Assembly: GCF_001945365.1 (NCBI RefSeq)
Contig: NZ_MSTQ01000012.1
Location: 1-64,000, forward strand
DNA from: Pseudomonas reinekei
GTDB taxonomy: Bacteria; Pseudomonadota; Gammaproteobacteria; Pseudomonadales; Pseudomonadaceae
DNA: 64,000 bases
Direction of reading: 5' to 3'
Numbering within the stretch: position 1 is the first letter of the stretch; each line of letters starts with the position of its first letter. The position numbers and the translations under genes are program-made. Below are positions 1-8,287 of this stretch, piece after piece. The notes below the pieces were generated by a model, which was given only the letters and a program-made list of their open reading frames with translations, was not told the DNA's origin and made no database searches.

Positions 1-137
1 AAGGCAACACTGTCGCCGCTGATGGCTCCGACCGCCTGCAAGGCAACACTGTCGCCGCTGATGGCTCCGACCGCCTGCAAGGCAACACTGTCGCCGCTGA
101 TGGCTCCGACCGCCTGCAAGGCAACACCGTCGCCTGA
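1..137 (+). CDS. C-terminal end of a 13-residue-repeat protein (partial)
   Basis: Only the 3' end of this gene is in the window. It reads in frame from base 3 to a TGA at 135-137. The visible part is made entirely of a 13-residue unit, GNTVAADGSDRLQ, present in three full copies and a partial fourth (GNTVA) before the stop. The unit matches the 13-residue repeat of the exported protein at 17186-17692 (xxx-V/L-A-x-x-G-x-D-R-L-Q/K), so the two are probably members of one family. Some Pseudomonas repeat proteins of this look are annotated as 'phage infection protein', but I cannot confirm the name or function from this fragment. Confidence 0.75.
   Translation, partial: GNTVAADGSDRLQGNTVAADGSDRLQGNTVAADGSDRLQGNTVA
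3..137 (+). repeat. 39-bp tandem repeat, about 3.5 copies
   Basis: Units lie at 3-41, 42-80, 81-119 and a partial one at 120-137. The copies are almost identical at the DNA level; the last unit shows ACC in place of ACT. The period is a multiple of three and stays in frame, so the repeat is coding. Such uniform copies suggest recent expansion or homogenisation. The array continues off the left edge. Confidence 0.95.
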
Positions 138-163
138 TTGAATCGCTTCACCGCAACGCCCCG

Positions 164-194
164 AAAAGCCCGGCCTGATCAGCCGGGCTTTTTC
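164..194 (+). terminator. Rho-independent terminator
   Basis: An inverted repeat (AAAGCCCGGC with GCCGGGCTTT, about 11 bp arms) with a 7-base loop is followed by a T run. It sits 27 bases after the stop of the repeat gene and probably ends its transcript. Confidence 0.9.
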
Positions 195-321
195 GTGGCC
201 GTTTTTTAAGCGAATCTATGGTTCCTTTCTGCGTAAGATGCAGGCAACCCGACGCCCCCCGCCAATTGGATATACCCGCATCAGGCAAGTTTTGAACAAC
301 AACAATAAACAGGAGTTGAAT

Positions 322-750
322 ATGTCTGAACTGCAACTGCACCCGAAAGCCGCAGAGTCCTTGAGCCTGTGGCACGCGATGATCCGTACCGGCGACTTGA
401 AGTCCTTGCCGGCGCTGCTGGACCCTCAAGCGGTGTTCCGGTCGCCGACGGCGCACACGCCGTATCCTGGCGCGCCGGTGGTCTCGATGATTCTCAACAC
501 GGTATTCCAGGTCTTCGAAGACTTCGCTTATCACCGTGAACTGGCGACCGCCGACGGCTTGAATGTCATCCTTGAATTCAGCGCCAGGGTTGGCGACAAG
601 CAACTCAAGGGCATCGACATGATCCGCTTCAACGAGCAGGGGAAAATCGTCGACTTCGAAGTGATGGTCCGTCCGCTCAGCGGCTTGCAGGCTCTGGGTG
701 AAGAGATGGGCAAGCGCCTCGGCGCCTATCTGGCCGCCAGCAAAGCCTGA
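322..750 (+). CDS. NTF2/SnoaL-like domain protein
   Basis: This 142-residue protein has the size and pattern of a single nuclear transport factor 2 (SnoaL-like) fold. It has an N-terminal helix pair with WHAMIRTGDL, a strand with VFRSPTAHTPYPG, and a C-terminal sheet with IDMIRFNEQGKIVDFEVMVR. The family includes small isomerases, hydrolases and ligand-binding proteins, and the sequence alone does not give a substrate. I chose the ATG at 322 because AGGAG sits just upstream; the in-frame ATG at 238 lacks such a site. The 3' end overlaps the end of the convergent LysR gene by 25 bases. Confidence 0.8.
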   Translation: MSELQLHPKAAESLSLWHAMIRTGDLKSLPALLDPQAVFRSPTAHTPYPGAPVVSMILNTVFQVFEDFAYHRELATADGLNVILEFSARVGDKQLKGIDMIRFNEQGKIVDFEVMVRPLSGLQALGEEMGKRLGAYLAASKA

Positions 751-1700
751 TCGCTGTGCAACGCCGGTCGAAGCTTGGGTACCACCTGCAACTCGACCGG
801 CTCACAGAGAAACGCACTGCAGCGTGAACGCAGCCAGCGCTGTCCCGAATCCGCGTGCGCCGCCGCGCGCCAGACCATCGAAAGCTCGTGTACCGGTAAT
901 TGCAGCGGTGCCGGCTCAACCCTCATTCCAGCCACCGGTGACATCGCCTTGGCGACGTAATCCGGCACGATGGCCAGCATGTCGCTTTGCCCCAGCAACC
1001 CCGGCAACGCACTGAATTGCGGGACGCTCAGCACCACTTTGCGCTGGCGGCCCAGCTGGCTCAGGGCGTGGTCGGTGTCATCCGTGGTATTGCCCACGGA
1101 AGACACCACGACATGCGGACGCCGACAGAATTCGTCCAGCCCCAGCGGCCCGGGCCGTGCATCAAACCTCAGCAGCGTCGGGCGGATCGGGCGTAACCCC
1201 TTGCGTCGCGCGCTGGCCGGCAATTCGAGGGTGTGGCTGATGCCCACAGAGATGTCGCCGTTGAACAGCCTTTGCGAAATCTGCTGCTGATCGACCCGAA
1301 GCATAATCAATTTGATGTTCGGCGCCTCGATTTGCAGTTGCCGCAACAGCCGCGGCAACAGCGCGTATTCGACATCGTCGGACAGACCGATATGAAACGT
1401 CGCGTCGCTGGTGCGTGGATCGAAGGACTGGCAACGGCTCAGCGCGGCGGCGATGCCGTCCAGCGCCGGCGCCAGGTTGGCGAAGATTTCCTCGGCCCGC
1501 GCGGTCGGCTCCATCACCCGGCCGCAACGAATGAACAGCGGGTCATCAAACAACACACGCAATCGGCCCAGGGCACCGCTGATGGTGGGTTGCCCCAGGA
1601 AAAGTTTTTCGCCGACGCGGCTGACATTCCGCTCATGCATCATCGTTTCGAAAACCACCAGCAAGTTGATGTCGGCACGACGCAGGTCATTTCTGTTCAT
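726..1700 (-). CDS. LysR-family transcriptional regulator
   Basis: The 324-residue product has the LysR layout. A winged HTH lies in the first 65 or so residues (NLLVVFETMMHERNVSRVGE, then a TISGALGRLR recognition helix), followed by a co-inducer-binding domain. The HTH style (RRADINLL, DDPLF) resembles the NodD/SyrM-like branch that responds to aromatic or acidic ligands, but no target is evident. The start at 1700 gives normal family length; a GTG/ATG further upstream would add residues before the HTH that family members do not have. No strong Shine-Dalgarno is seen, so the start is uncertain by a few codons. The gene is divergent from the kinase at 2006 and convergent with the NTF2-like gene, overlapping its end. 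Confidence 0.85.
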   Translation of the reverse strand: MNRNDLRRADINLLVVFETMMHERNVSRVGEKLFLGQPTISGALGRLRVLFDDPLFIRCGRVMEPTARAEEIFANLAPALDGIAAALSRCQSFDPRTSDATFHIGLSDDVEYALLPRLLRQLQIEAPNIKLIMLRVDQQQISQRLFNGDISVGISHTLELPASARRKGLRPIRPTLLRFDARPGPLGLDEFCRRPHVVVSSVGNTTDDTDHALSQLGRQRKVVLSVPQFSALPGLLGQSDMLAIVPDYVAKAMSPVAGMRVEPAPLQLPVHELSMVWRAAAHADSGQRWLRSRCSAFLCEPVELQVVPKLRPALHSDQALLAAR

Positions 1701-2005
1701 GAGGTTCGCTACCCGGCACACGGCCATTGAGTTCGGGAAGGTGCCTGCACAGGGTAAGACCGAGCCTGCAAAACGTCTGTCGTACATGGGGACAGAACGA
1801 TCATGCGTTAGGTCAGCGCGTTGATACTCCGGTATAGCGCCACTTAAAAAAATCAATGAAATTAATGATTTGCGCCTACACACGGCCAGCTCGACCCGAG
1901 ACTATGGCGGCTTTTTCGGGTTTTTTGTCCTAACGTGAGGCAAGCCCGTGCTTCTAGGATACTGAACCGATTCTCCGCCCCAGCCCGAAGAAAAACGAGG
2001 CGCGC
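1701..2005. other. Intergenic region, LysR gene / histidine kinase
   Basis: This 305-base divergent region has no gene I can support. It contains one copy of the ATAC-N4-GTAT palindrome (1824-1835) and an A/T-rich stretch around 1845-1870 that could hold promoter elements for the kinase gene. Confidence 0.6.
1824..1835. promoter_or_regulatory. ATAC-N4-GTAT palindrome, site a
   Basis: ATACTCCGGTAT lies about 170 bases upstream of the first histidine kinase gene. It is one of six exact copies of ATAC-N4-GTAT found between genes of the 2-12 kb island. LuxR/NarL/FixJ-type HTH proteins commonly bind palindromes with TAC half-sites, so I infer an operator for the FixJ-type regulator encoded at 3672. 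Confidence 0.5.
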
Positions 2006-3568
2006 ATGATCGAAATTCCAAACAAAACGTCATCCCATCCGCGCACGCCTCCCTTTGCAAAAGGAACCTGCAGCAAGATGCTGTACAACATAGGCCAAAG
2101 GACTTCTCGCCTCATGCACGGTCTCAGTCTCAAGCCGCTGGAGAACCTCCTGGTGTGGCTGATGGGCTTGATCGTGGCGTGCGGGATACTGATCAACACC
2201 GAAACCCGTACCGACCTCACCACCACCACGCTCTATATCGCATTGTTGCTGATGGCGATCAATCTGCTGTCGATCAGCGCGGTGATCGTGGTCGCCTTGT
2301 TCTGCATGCTGGTCATGACGTCGATGTGCCTGTATCAGGGCGGGTTTCAGCGCTGGGAAACGACCACCGACCTGCTGCACAGCCTGGCGGTGCTGGCGGC
2401 CATTATGTATCTGGCGCTGCGCAGCAAAAAGATTTCCGACAACCTGCGCCACAATGAAGTCTATATGGTCGGTGCCCAGTGCCTGACCCAGACCGCCTGC
2501 TTCGGCTTTCGCGCGGACCTCGGGAGAATGGGCTGGTCGGAGCAGGCGGCACGAATTCTCGAATATCCGGCGCGAACGTCGCCCTCGGTGGCCTTGTTCC
2601 TGGAGCGTACCCACCCCGATGACCTGCCACTGGTACTGGCCGGTTTCGAAAAGGCTGCACGCCATGCAACCCTGATCGAGGTCAAACACCGTCTGCTGAT
2701 GCCGGATGGCCGGATCAAATATCTGCACCTGTTCGCCACCCCACTCTTCACCCGTGAGGGCAACTTCGAGTACCTGGGCGCGCTGATGGACGTGACCGCC
2801 AGCAAAGAGGCGGAAGAAGCGCTGTGCCGCGCCCAGACTGAACTGGCCCACGTCACCCGCGTGACCTCTCTCGGCGAACTGGCGGCCTCCATCGCCCATG
2901 AGGTCAATCAACCGCTGGCGGCGATCACCAGCAGCGCCGAAGCCTGCCGCAACTGGCTCAGCCGTCCGCAGCCCGATGTGCTTGAGGCACGCCAGTCACT
3001 CGAACGGATCATCGCCAGTTCGAGCCGGGCGAGTGAAATCACCCGTCGGGTCAGGGCGTTATCGCGCAAGTGCGATCCGTTGCGCCAGAACGAGTCGTTG
3101 AACGATATCGTCAGTGAAACCCTGAGTCTGGTTCGCTATGAATTGGCCCACCACAAGATCAATCCACAGATCGAGCTGAACGCGTTCGGCGGGCAGGTCA
3201 GCGCCGATCGAGTGCAGCTGCAGCAAGTCATCATCAACCTGATCATCAACGCCTGCCAGGCCATGGACGCGGTCAGCCCTTGCGAACGCGCGCTGTGCAT
3301 TCGCACCTGGGTGAAAGACAACGAGGTTCTGCTGGAAGTCGCCGATCAAGGCCCCGGCATTCCTGCCGACGTCTTGCCGCACTTGTTCACCCCATTCTTT
3401 ACCACCAAGGCAAACGGCCTGGGTATGGGCCTTTCCATTTGTCGTTCGATCATCGATTTCCACGAAGGGCGAATCTGGGCCACCAGCGCAAATGGCCAGG
3501 GCAGCTCGTTTCTGTTCGCCCTGCCAATACGTGTCGCCAATGACCAGGGCTTCGCCGCGGCCATTTAA
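2006..3568 (+). CDS. Membrane PAS sensor histidine kinase (FixL/HPK4-type), kinase 1
   Basis: The 520-residue sensor kinase has about four hydrophobic membrane segments between residues 44 and 138 and a PAS/PAC domain at about 160-270 (RTHPDDL, MPDGRIKY, GALMDVTASK). A HisKA domain with the phosphoacceptor in ASIAHEVNQPL (His298) and an HATPase domain with N, G1 (DQGPGIP) and G2 (GLGMGLSICR) boxes follow. It should phosphorylate the adjacent FixJ-type regulator. The stimulus is unknown; I see no haem-binding His typical of FixL PAS. A paralogue with the same layout lies at 6788. GAGG lies about six bases before the ATG. Its stop codon overlaps palindrome site b. Confidence 0.93.
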   Translation: MIEIPNKTSSHPRTPPFAKGTCSKMLYNIGQRTSRLMHGLSLKPLENLLVWLMGLIVACGILINTETRTDLTTTTLYIALLLMAINLLSISAVIVVALFCMLVMTSMCLYQGGFQRWETTTDLLHSLAVLAAIMYLALRSKKISDNLRHNEVYMVGAQCLTQTACFGFRADLGRMGWSEQAARILEYPARTSPSVALFLERTHPDDLPLVLAGFEKAARHATLIEVKHRLLMPDGRIKYLHLFATPLFTREGNFEYLGALMDVTASKEAEEALCRAQTELAHVTRVTSLGELAASIAHEVNQPLAAITSSAEACRNWLSRPQPDVLEARQSLERIIASSSRASEITRRVRALSRKCDPLRQNESLNDIVSETLSLVRYELAHHKINPQIELNAFGGQVSADRVQLQQVIINLIINACQAMDAVSPCERALCIRTWVKDNEVLLEVADQGPGIPADVLPHLFTPFFTTKANGLGMGLSICRSIIDFHEGRIWATSANGQGSSFLFALPIRVANDQGFAAAI

Positions 3569-3579
3569 TACACACGTAT
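3568..3579. promoter_or_regulatory. ATAC-N4-GTAT palindrome, site b
   Basis: ATACACACGTAT begins on the last base of the kinase-1 stop codon and lies 93 bases before the response-regulator start. Its position suggests the regulator has its own, possibly autoregulated, promoter in the 103-base gap. Confidence 0.5.
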
Positions 3580-3671
3580 GAGTGCCGTCCGTCCGACCGA
3601 CAATTAATGTAGCGTCCCTCGGCAAGCACACAGCGCCGGGCGGTTGCGCGTCCAACCCTTGGGAATCAGCA

Positions 3672-4325
3672 ATGAACGAACAACATCCACTCAACAAAAT
3701 CACCCAGAACGAGTCCATGGTTTTTATCGTCGACGACGATGCGCCGCTGCGCGAATCCCTCGGCAGTCTGTTGCGTTCCATCGGCCTGCGGGTCGAGTTG
3801 TTCGGTTCGGTTGCCGAGTTCATGAAATACCGGCGACCGGACACGGTCAGTTGCCTCGTGCTGGATGTGAGGTTGCAAGGCAGCAGTGGTCTGGACTTTC
3901 AAAACGACCTGGCCGCTGCCGGCATCAACGTCCCTATCGTTTTCATTACGGGGCACGGCGATATCGCCATGACGGTGCGCGCCATGAAGGCCGGCGCGGT
4001 GGACTTCCTGACCAAGCCTTTTCGCGAACAGGACCTGATCGATGCCGTGTGCGCCGCCCATAGCCGGGATAAACAACGCCGCGAGTCCGAGCGCCATGCC
4101 GATGAACTGCGGGCGCGTCACCAGACACTGACCGCCCGGGAACAAACGGTGATGGCGCTGGCGGCCTCGGGTTTGATGAACAAACAGATTGCCGGGGAAA
4201 TCGGCTTGAGCGAAATCACCGTGAAGATCCATCGCGGCCAGGCCATGCGCAAAATGGGTGCACGCTCCTTCGCCGATCTGGTGCGCATGTCTGAGGTGAT
4301 CTCGGCCCAACCCGCGATCAGGTGA
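3672..4325 (+). CDS. FixJ-family response regulator with LuxR-type HTH
   Basis: The 217-residue regulator has an N-terminal receiver. Acidic residues lie at IVDDD (21-23), the phosphoacceptor is Asp65 in VLDVR, a Thr is in ITGHGD and a Lys in TKPF. It ends in a LuxR/FixJ HTH (LTAREQTVMALAASG, then NKQIAGEIGLSEITVKIHR). It is the only DNA-binding response regulator in the island and therefore the likely output for both kinases. ATG 3672 gives the normal family length. The frame is open back to 3582 but nothing there looks coding. I infer that it binds the ATAC-N4-GTAT palindromes around it. Confidence 0.93.
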   Translation: MNEQHPLNKITQNESMVFIVDDDAPLRESLGSLLRSIGLRVELFGSVAEFMKYRRPDTVSCLVLDVRLQGSSGLDFQNDLAAAGINVPIVFITGHGDIAMTVRAMKAGAVDFLTKPFREQDLIDAVCAAHSRDKQRRESERHADELRARHQTLTAREQTVMALAASGLMNKQIAGEIGLSEITVKIHRGQAMRKMGARSFADLVRMSEVISAQPAIR

Positions 4326-4327
4326 CT

Positions 4328-4374
4328 ATACCCACGTATGCTGTGCGCCCTTTCAGGACAGCGTATCTTGCAAG
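4328..4374 (+). promoter_or_regulatory. Palindrome site c with downstream promoter-like block
   Basis: ATACCCACGTAT (4328-4339) is followed 33 bases from its start by GCGTATCTTGCAAG (4361-4374). The same two elements, at exactly the same spacing, precede the other stand-alone receiver gene (11331-11377). If TATCTT (4363-4368) is the -10 element, the palindrome would be centred near -41, where class II activators bind and a -35 box is not needed. I infer an activator-dependent promoter. Confidence 0.6.
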
Positions 4375-4424
4375 GATAGCGCAGAGCCTTTTCAGTGTTC
4401 TGCGCTACCAGGCAGGACACCACT

Positions 4425-4799
4425 ATGCATGACGAGGCAATGATTGCCGTTGTCGATAACGATGAATCCGTTCGAATGGCGTTAGACAGTTTATTACGAT
4501 CCACTGGTTATACGGTTCGCACTTACGCGGGGGCGCACGAGTTTCTTTTCTCCGATGGCCCGGTCATCACGTCCTGTTTGATCTCCGACATACAAATGCC
4601 GGACATGGACGGGATCACCATGTATGAGCAATTGGCGGCCCGGGGCATTCATATCCCGGTGATTTTCATCACCGGCAACCCTTATGCACAGCGTCCGCCC
4701 GGTAAAAGCGCGCATACACCGATTGCCTTTTTCCCCAAGCCTTTTGCCACTGACAAGTTGCTCGCCTGTATCGAAACTGTACTGACCCGACCTGACTGA
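4425..4799 (+). CDS. Stand-alone receiver-domain response regulator
   Basis: The product is 124 residues and consists of one CheY-like receiver only. It has acidic residues at VVDND (10-13), the phosphoacceptor Asp55 in LISDIQMPDMDG, the Thr in FITGN and Lys in FPKPF, and no output domain. It is collinear with and very similar to the receiver at 11426, which has the same length. Stand-alone receivers can act as phosphate sinks or relay partners; either role here with the two neighbouring kinases is inference. The start at ATG 4425 places the receiver at the very N-terminus, as in its paralogue. Confidence 0.9.
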   Translation: MHDEAMIAVVDNDESVRMALDSLLRSTGYTVRTYAGAHEFLFSDGPVITSCLISDIQMPDMDGITMYEQLAARGIHIPVIFITGNPYAQRPPGKSAHTPIAFFPKPFATDKLLACIETVLTRPD

Positions 4800-4821
4800 C
4801 TTCGGCGATTTAAAGCCGCTT

Positions 4822-4833
4822 ATACCTTGGTAT
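4822..4833. promoter_or_regulatory. ATAC-N4-GTAT palindrome, site d
   Basis: ATACCTTGGTAT lies 23 bases after the receiver-gene stop and about 200 bases before the NADH dehydrogenase start. Further TCATACT repeats follow at 4841-4857 and may be additional half-sites. No other gene fits in the 235-base gap, so I assign it to the dehydrogenase gene. Confidence 0.5.
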
Positions 4834-5034
4834 ACCCCGCTCATACTTACTCATACTCGCGCTGACCGTATGTAGCAGTGTCAGATTTAAACCTCTCGAA
4901 TACCATCTGTTCCAGATCAAGCCAAACCGTCTGCGCCGCGTTGTCTAGCCACTTCGCGAATGTGCAGCCATCGCGGTAGAGCTTACATCGCCACAACTTT
5001 TTCACGCCCTCGATTGTTCTTCAGGAGCAAAACA

Positions 5035-6234
5035 ATGAAACAGCAAATTTTGATTATTGGTGCAGGTTTCGGTGGTGTCTGGAGCGCATTGAGCGCTGCC
5101 CGTCTGCTGGACAAACACGATCGAAATGACGTCGAGATCACCGTGCTCGCGCCTCAGGCCGAGCTGCGGATCCGCCCGCGTTTCTACGAGCCCGACGTGC
5201 ACACCATGAAAGCTCCGCTGGACGATCTGTTCAAGGCCGTGGGCGTGAAATTCGTTCAGGGCTCGGCCGAGGAGATCGACGAGAAAACCAAACAGGTCAG
5301 CTACACCAACATCGCGGGTACCCAGGGCAAGCTGAGCTATGACCGCCTGGTGCTGGCCGCCGGCAGCAAGCTGAACCGTCCGCCGCTCGAAGGTCTGGAG
5401 CATGCGTTCGATGTTGATGAAATCGAATCCGCCACCGAGCTGGAAACGCACATCAAGGCGCTGAAGGACAAGCCGGCCAGTGCTGCCCGCAACACCGTTG
5501 TGGTCATCGGCGGCGGTTTCACCGGTATCGAAACCGCAACGGAAATGCCGGCGCGCCTGCGTGCCGCGCTAGGTGATGACGCTGACATCCGCGTGGTTGT
5601 AATCGAACGTGCCCCACAGCTCGGTTCAGCCTTGGGCGACGGCATTCGTCCATCCATCGTCGAGGCCTCGGAGCATCTGGGCATCGAATGGATCGTCGGC
5701 GCCACGACGGCCTCGGTCGATGCAGGCGGTGTCACCCTCGCCGATGGCCGTCGCATCGAATCCAGCACCGTGATCTGGACCGTGGGTTTCCGCGCCCACA
5801 CACTGACCGAGCAAGTGCAAGGCACCCGCGACCATCAGGGCCGCCTGCATGTGGATCAGAACCTCAAAGTTCGCGGTCACGCCGATGTCTACGCCGCCGG
5901 TGACGTGGCCTACGCCGCCACCGATGACCAGGGCAACTTCGCCGCCATGTCCTGCCAGCATGCGATTGCCCTGGGCCGTTATGCCGGCAACAACGTCGCC
6001 GCCGAATTGCTGGGCGTCGAGCCAATCCCCTACAGCCAACCCAAGTACGTCACTTGCCTGGACCTGGGCACCTGGGGCGCCGTGTTTACCGAGGGCTGGG
6101 ATCGCCAGGTGAAACTGGTGAAACAGGAAGCCAAGGAACTCAAGAGCCAGATCAACTCCGTTTGGATCTACCCGCCGGCGGCAGATCGCGCCGCTGCACT
6201 GGCCGCCGCCGATCCGCTGATTCCAGTGGCTTAA
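5035..6234 (+). CDS. FAD-dependent NADH dehydrogenase (type II NDH-like)
   Basis: The 399-residue flavoprotein belongs to the pyridine nucleotide-disulphide oxidoreductase superfamily. It has an N-terminal FAD-binding GAGFGG, a second dinucleotide motif for NAD(P)H (VVIGGGFTGIE), and the C-terminal FAD motif ending in DVYAAGDVA. The redox-active CxxxxC of disulphide reductases is absent, which fits an NADH:quinone-type dehydrogenase. Such enzymes oxidise NADH at the membrane without pumping protons. CAGGAG is well placed before ATG 5035. A small membrane protein follows 15 bases later and may help tether it. Confidence 0.85.
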   Translation: MKQQILIIGAGFGGVWSALSAARLLDKHDRNDVEITVLAPQAELRIRPRFYEPDVHTMKAPLDDLFKAVGVKFVQGSAEEIDEKTKQVSYTNIAGTQGKLSYDRLVLAAGSKLNRPPLEGLEHAFDVDEIESATELETHIKALKDKPASAARNTVVVIGGGFTGIETATEMPARLRAALGDDADIRVVVIERAPQLGSALGDGIRPSIVEASEHLGIEWIVGATTASVDAGGVTLADGRRIESSTVIWTVGFRAHTLTEQVQGTRDHQGRLHVDQNLKVRGHADVYAAGDVAYAATDDQGNFAAMSCQHAIALGRYAGNNVAAELLGVEPIPYSQPKYVTCLDLGTWGAVFTEGWDRQVKLVKQEAKELKSQINSVWIYPPAADRAAALAAADPLIPVA

Positions 6235-6249
6235 GGTTCCAGGCTGCGG

Positions 6250-6501
6250 GTGATCGATATGTACGGTTTTTTTGAAGATCCGTATCGGGTGCTGAAGCTG
6301 TCCTACGTGCTGCTGATCGGCGGGTTGTCCGCTCTGGTCATCGGCGCGGTTCTGGCCTACGGCTATGACGCCTATCTGTCACTGCCCAGCCTGGTGATGG
6401 CCCATGCCTTGACGATACTCGGCCCAACGGCCATCAAGCTGGGCTATGTAATGCGCTTGTTGTCATTCAATCGTCTGCGACCGAACCCGGTGACAACGTA
6501 G
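6250..6501 (+). CDS. Small two-helix membrane protein
   Basis: The 83-residue protein has two hydrophobic segments: LSYVLLIGGLSALVIGAVLA near the N-terminus and a second around VMAHALTILGPTAIKLGYVM. It starts at GTG 6250, or at ATG 6259 three codons later. The 15-base gap after the NADH dehydrogenase and the terminator downstream make it the second gene of a two-gene transcript. The size and pattern recall PpyR-type small membrane regulators of Pseudomonas, but this is a weak resemblance and the function is open. Confidence 0.7.
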   Translation: MIDMYGFFEDPYRVLKLSYVLLIGGLSALVIGAVLAYGYDAYLSLPSLVMAHALTILGPTAIKLGYVMRLLSFNRLRPNPVTT

Positions 6502-6580
6502 CGGGGTTTCACCGGTTGAAGTGAATAAACGCCTGTATCCCGACCAGCCCTCTCCTTGCTGGACCGGGACTTTTCCCAAG

Positions 6581-6614
6581 CGCCCGCCACTCGTTTTTTT
6601 GGCGGGCGTTTTTT
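6581..6614 (+). terminator. Rho-independent terminator
   Basis: CGCCCGCCA (6581-6589) pairs with TGGCGGGCG (6600-6608), followed by a run of six T from 6609. It closes the dehydrogenase/small membrane protein transcript and shows that the long open frame running into kinase 2 from 6521 is not a real N-terminus. The rest of the gap up to 6787 shows no gene and no copy of the palindrome. Confidence 0.9.
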
Positions 6615-6787
6615 ATCAAGTCAAATCCACTGCAAACCTCGATAAACATTTGCTCCAAAGGACAGATAAAACAGCCCATTTCAGTAGCGCTTTTGCACTA
6701 CAACAGAAACATCCCTCACAGAGAGTTTGCCCGGCATCACCGATGCCTTGCGAGTTGCCGTTCGATAGCAAAAATCTGGAAGAACAA

Positions 6788-8242
6788 ATGTCTATCATCA
6801 AACGTTGCAAGAAACTTTTTTTGTCAGATGCCCTGGCCTGGCTGGCCGCCATTGCGGCGGGCAGCATGATCTTTATTACCAACTCGTACCTTGATCTGGA
6901 TATTGCACCGACGCTGTTTTACATCACGCTGGTGTTCATGTCGGCGAACTTTTTTTCTGTTCCGGTTTTCCTGGCTGTCGCCTTCGGTTGCGTGGCCATC
7001 CTCACCACCAGTTTCCTGGTCGACGCAGGCTACCGCGATCACAAGCTGATCGCCGGGTTTGTGCGTTGCCTGATCGCGCTGACCACCATTACCTTGCTGG
7101 CGCTGCGCAGCAAGCGCGCGACCGAATCATTACGCCGCAAAGAAGCGTTCTTTCTGGGCGCACAAAAACTCAGTCACACCGGCAGTGTCGGCTTTACCAT
7201 TGATGACGAAGTGATCGTGTCGTGGTCAGACGAAGCCTCGCGGATTTACGAGTTCCCCCTGGGCGAAACCCCGACGCTGGCAATGGTCCGAGGGCGCACG
7301 CATCCCGATGACCTCGCCGTCATCGACAGTGTTCTGGAACAGGCCGCACGCCAGAAAAGCCTGATCGAAGTGGAGCATCGCCTGGTCATGCCCGATGGCC
7401 GGATCAAACATGTGCAGATGATCGCCAACCCACTGTTCAAGCATGGCGGACGCGTTGAATACGTCGGTGCCTTGATGGACGTGACCGCCTCCAGGCACTC
7501 CGAAGAAGCACTGCTGCACAGCCAGGCAAAACTCGCGCATGTGACACGCGTGACCTCCATGGGGGAACTGGCCGCCTCCATCGCCCATGAAATCAATCAA
7601 CCGTTGGCGGCCGTGATCACCAGCGGCGAATCCTGCAAACGCTGGATCAACCGCCCGGACCCGAACCTCGATGAAGCACGCCGCTCGCTGGACCGGATCA
7701 TCCAGAATTCGGCCAGGGTTTCCGATGTCATCACTTGCATCAGGGCGCTCTCGCGCCAGAGTGAGGTGCAGCGCCAGATCGAAGTGTTCGACGAAATCGT
7801 CAGCGACTCACTGACGCTCATGCAACATGACATCTGCATGCAACAGGTTCGCCCGCACTCCCAACTGGACGCCCCCGGCGCGTGCATTCAGGGCGACCGC
7901 ATACAACTGCAGCAGGTGATCATCAATCTCATCGTCAATGCCTGTCAGGCCATGGTCAATGTGCATGACCGGGCACGAACGCTGCGGATCCAGACCTCGG
8001 TACAGGACAACGAAGCAGTGCTTGAAATCACCGATTCCGGCACCGGCATTGCCGAAGACATTCTTCCGTCACTGTTCGACCCGTTCTTCACGACCAAACC
8101 CACCGGCCTGGGCATGGGGCTCTCGATTTGCCGTTCGATCATTGAATTTCATGGTGGGCGCATCTGGGTGTCCAGTGAAGTCGGTGTGGGCACGCAATTC
8201 TTCTTTGCGATTCCGCTGATGCCCCAGAGTCACGATGAATAA
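6788..8242 (+). CDS. Membrane PAS sensor histidine kinase, kinase 2 (paralogue)
   Basis: This 484-residue kinase is laid out like the one at 2006. It has hydrophobic segments within residues 14-106, a PAS/PAC domain at about 130-235 (RTHPDDL, VEHRLVMPDGRIKH), a HisKA box with His267 in ASIAHEINQPL and an HATPase with GLGMGLSICR. Long stretches are nearly identical to kinase 1 (HVTRVTS-GELAASIAHE), while the membrane region and PAS core differ, so the two probably sense different inputs and use the same regulator. I chose ATG 6788; the frame stays open to 6521 but that would run through a terminator. It has no partner regulator directly beside it. Confidence 0.92.
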   Translation: MSIIKRCKKLFLSDALAWLAAIAAGSMIFITNSYLDLDIAPTLFYITLVFMSANFFSVPVFLAVAFGCVAILTTSFLVDAGYRDHKLIAGFVRCLIALTTITLLALRSKRATESLRRKEAFFLGAQKLSHTGSVGFTIDDEVIVSWSDEASRIYEFPLGETPTLAMVRGRTHPDDLAVIDSVLEQAARQKSLIEVEHRLVMPDGRIKHVQMIANPLFKHGGRVEYVGALMDVTASRHSEEALLHSQAKLAHVTRVTSMGELAASIAHEINQPLAAVITSGESCKRWINRPDPNLDEARRSLDRIIQNSARVSDVITCIRALSRQSEVQRQIEVFDEIVSDSLTLMQHDICMQQVRPHSQLDAPGACIQGDRIQLQQVIINLIVNACQAMVNVHDRARTLRIQTSVQDNEAVLEITDSGTGIAEDILPSLFDPFFTTKPTGLGMGLSICRSIIEFHGGRIWVSSEVGVGTQFFFAIPLMPQSHDE

Positions 8243-8287
8243 CGTTCATCCACACATGCCGCCATGCGGCGATTTGGAGACCTCGCA

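Noticed and set aside
3..137. Regular 39-bp repeats that could be taken for a CRISPR array
   Set aside because: Units are directly adjacent without spacers, keep one reading frame and end in a stop codon followed by a terminator. They are coding tandem repeats.
6521..6787. N-terminal extension of kinase 2
   Set aside because: The frame is open, but it runs through a strong terminator hairpin with a T run at 6581-6614 and does not resemble the paralogous kinase.
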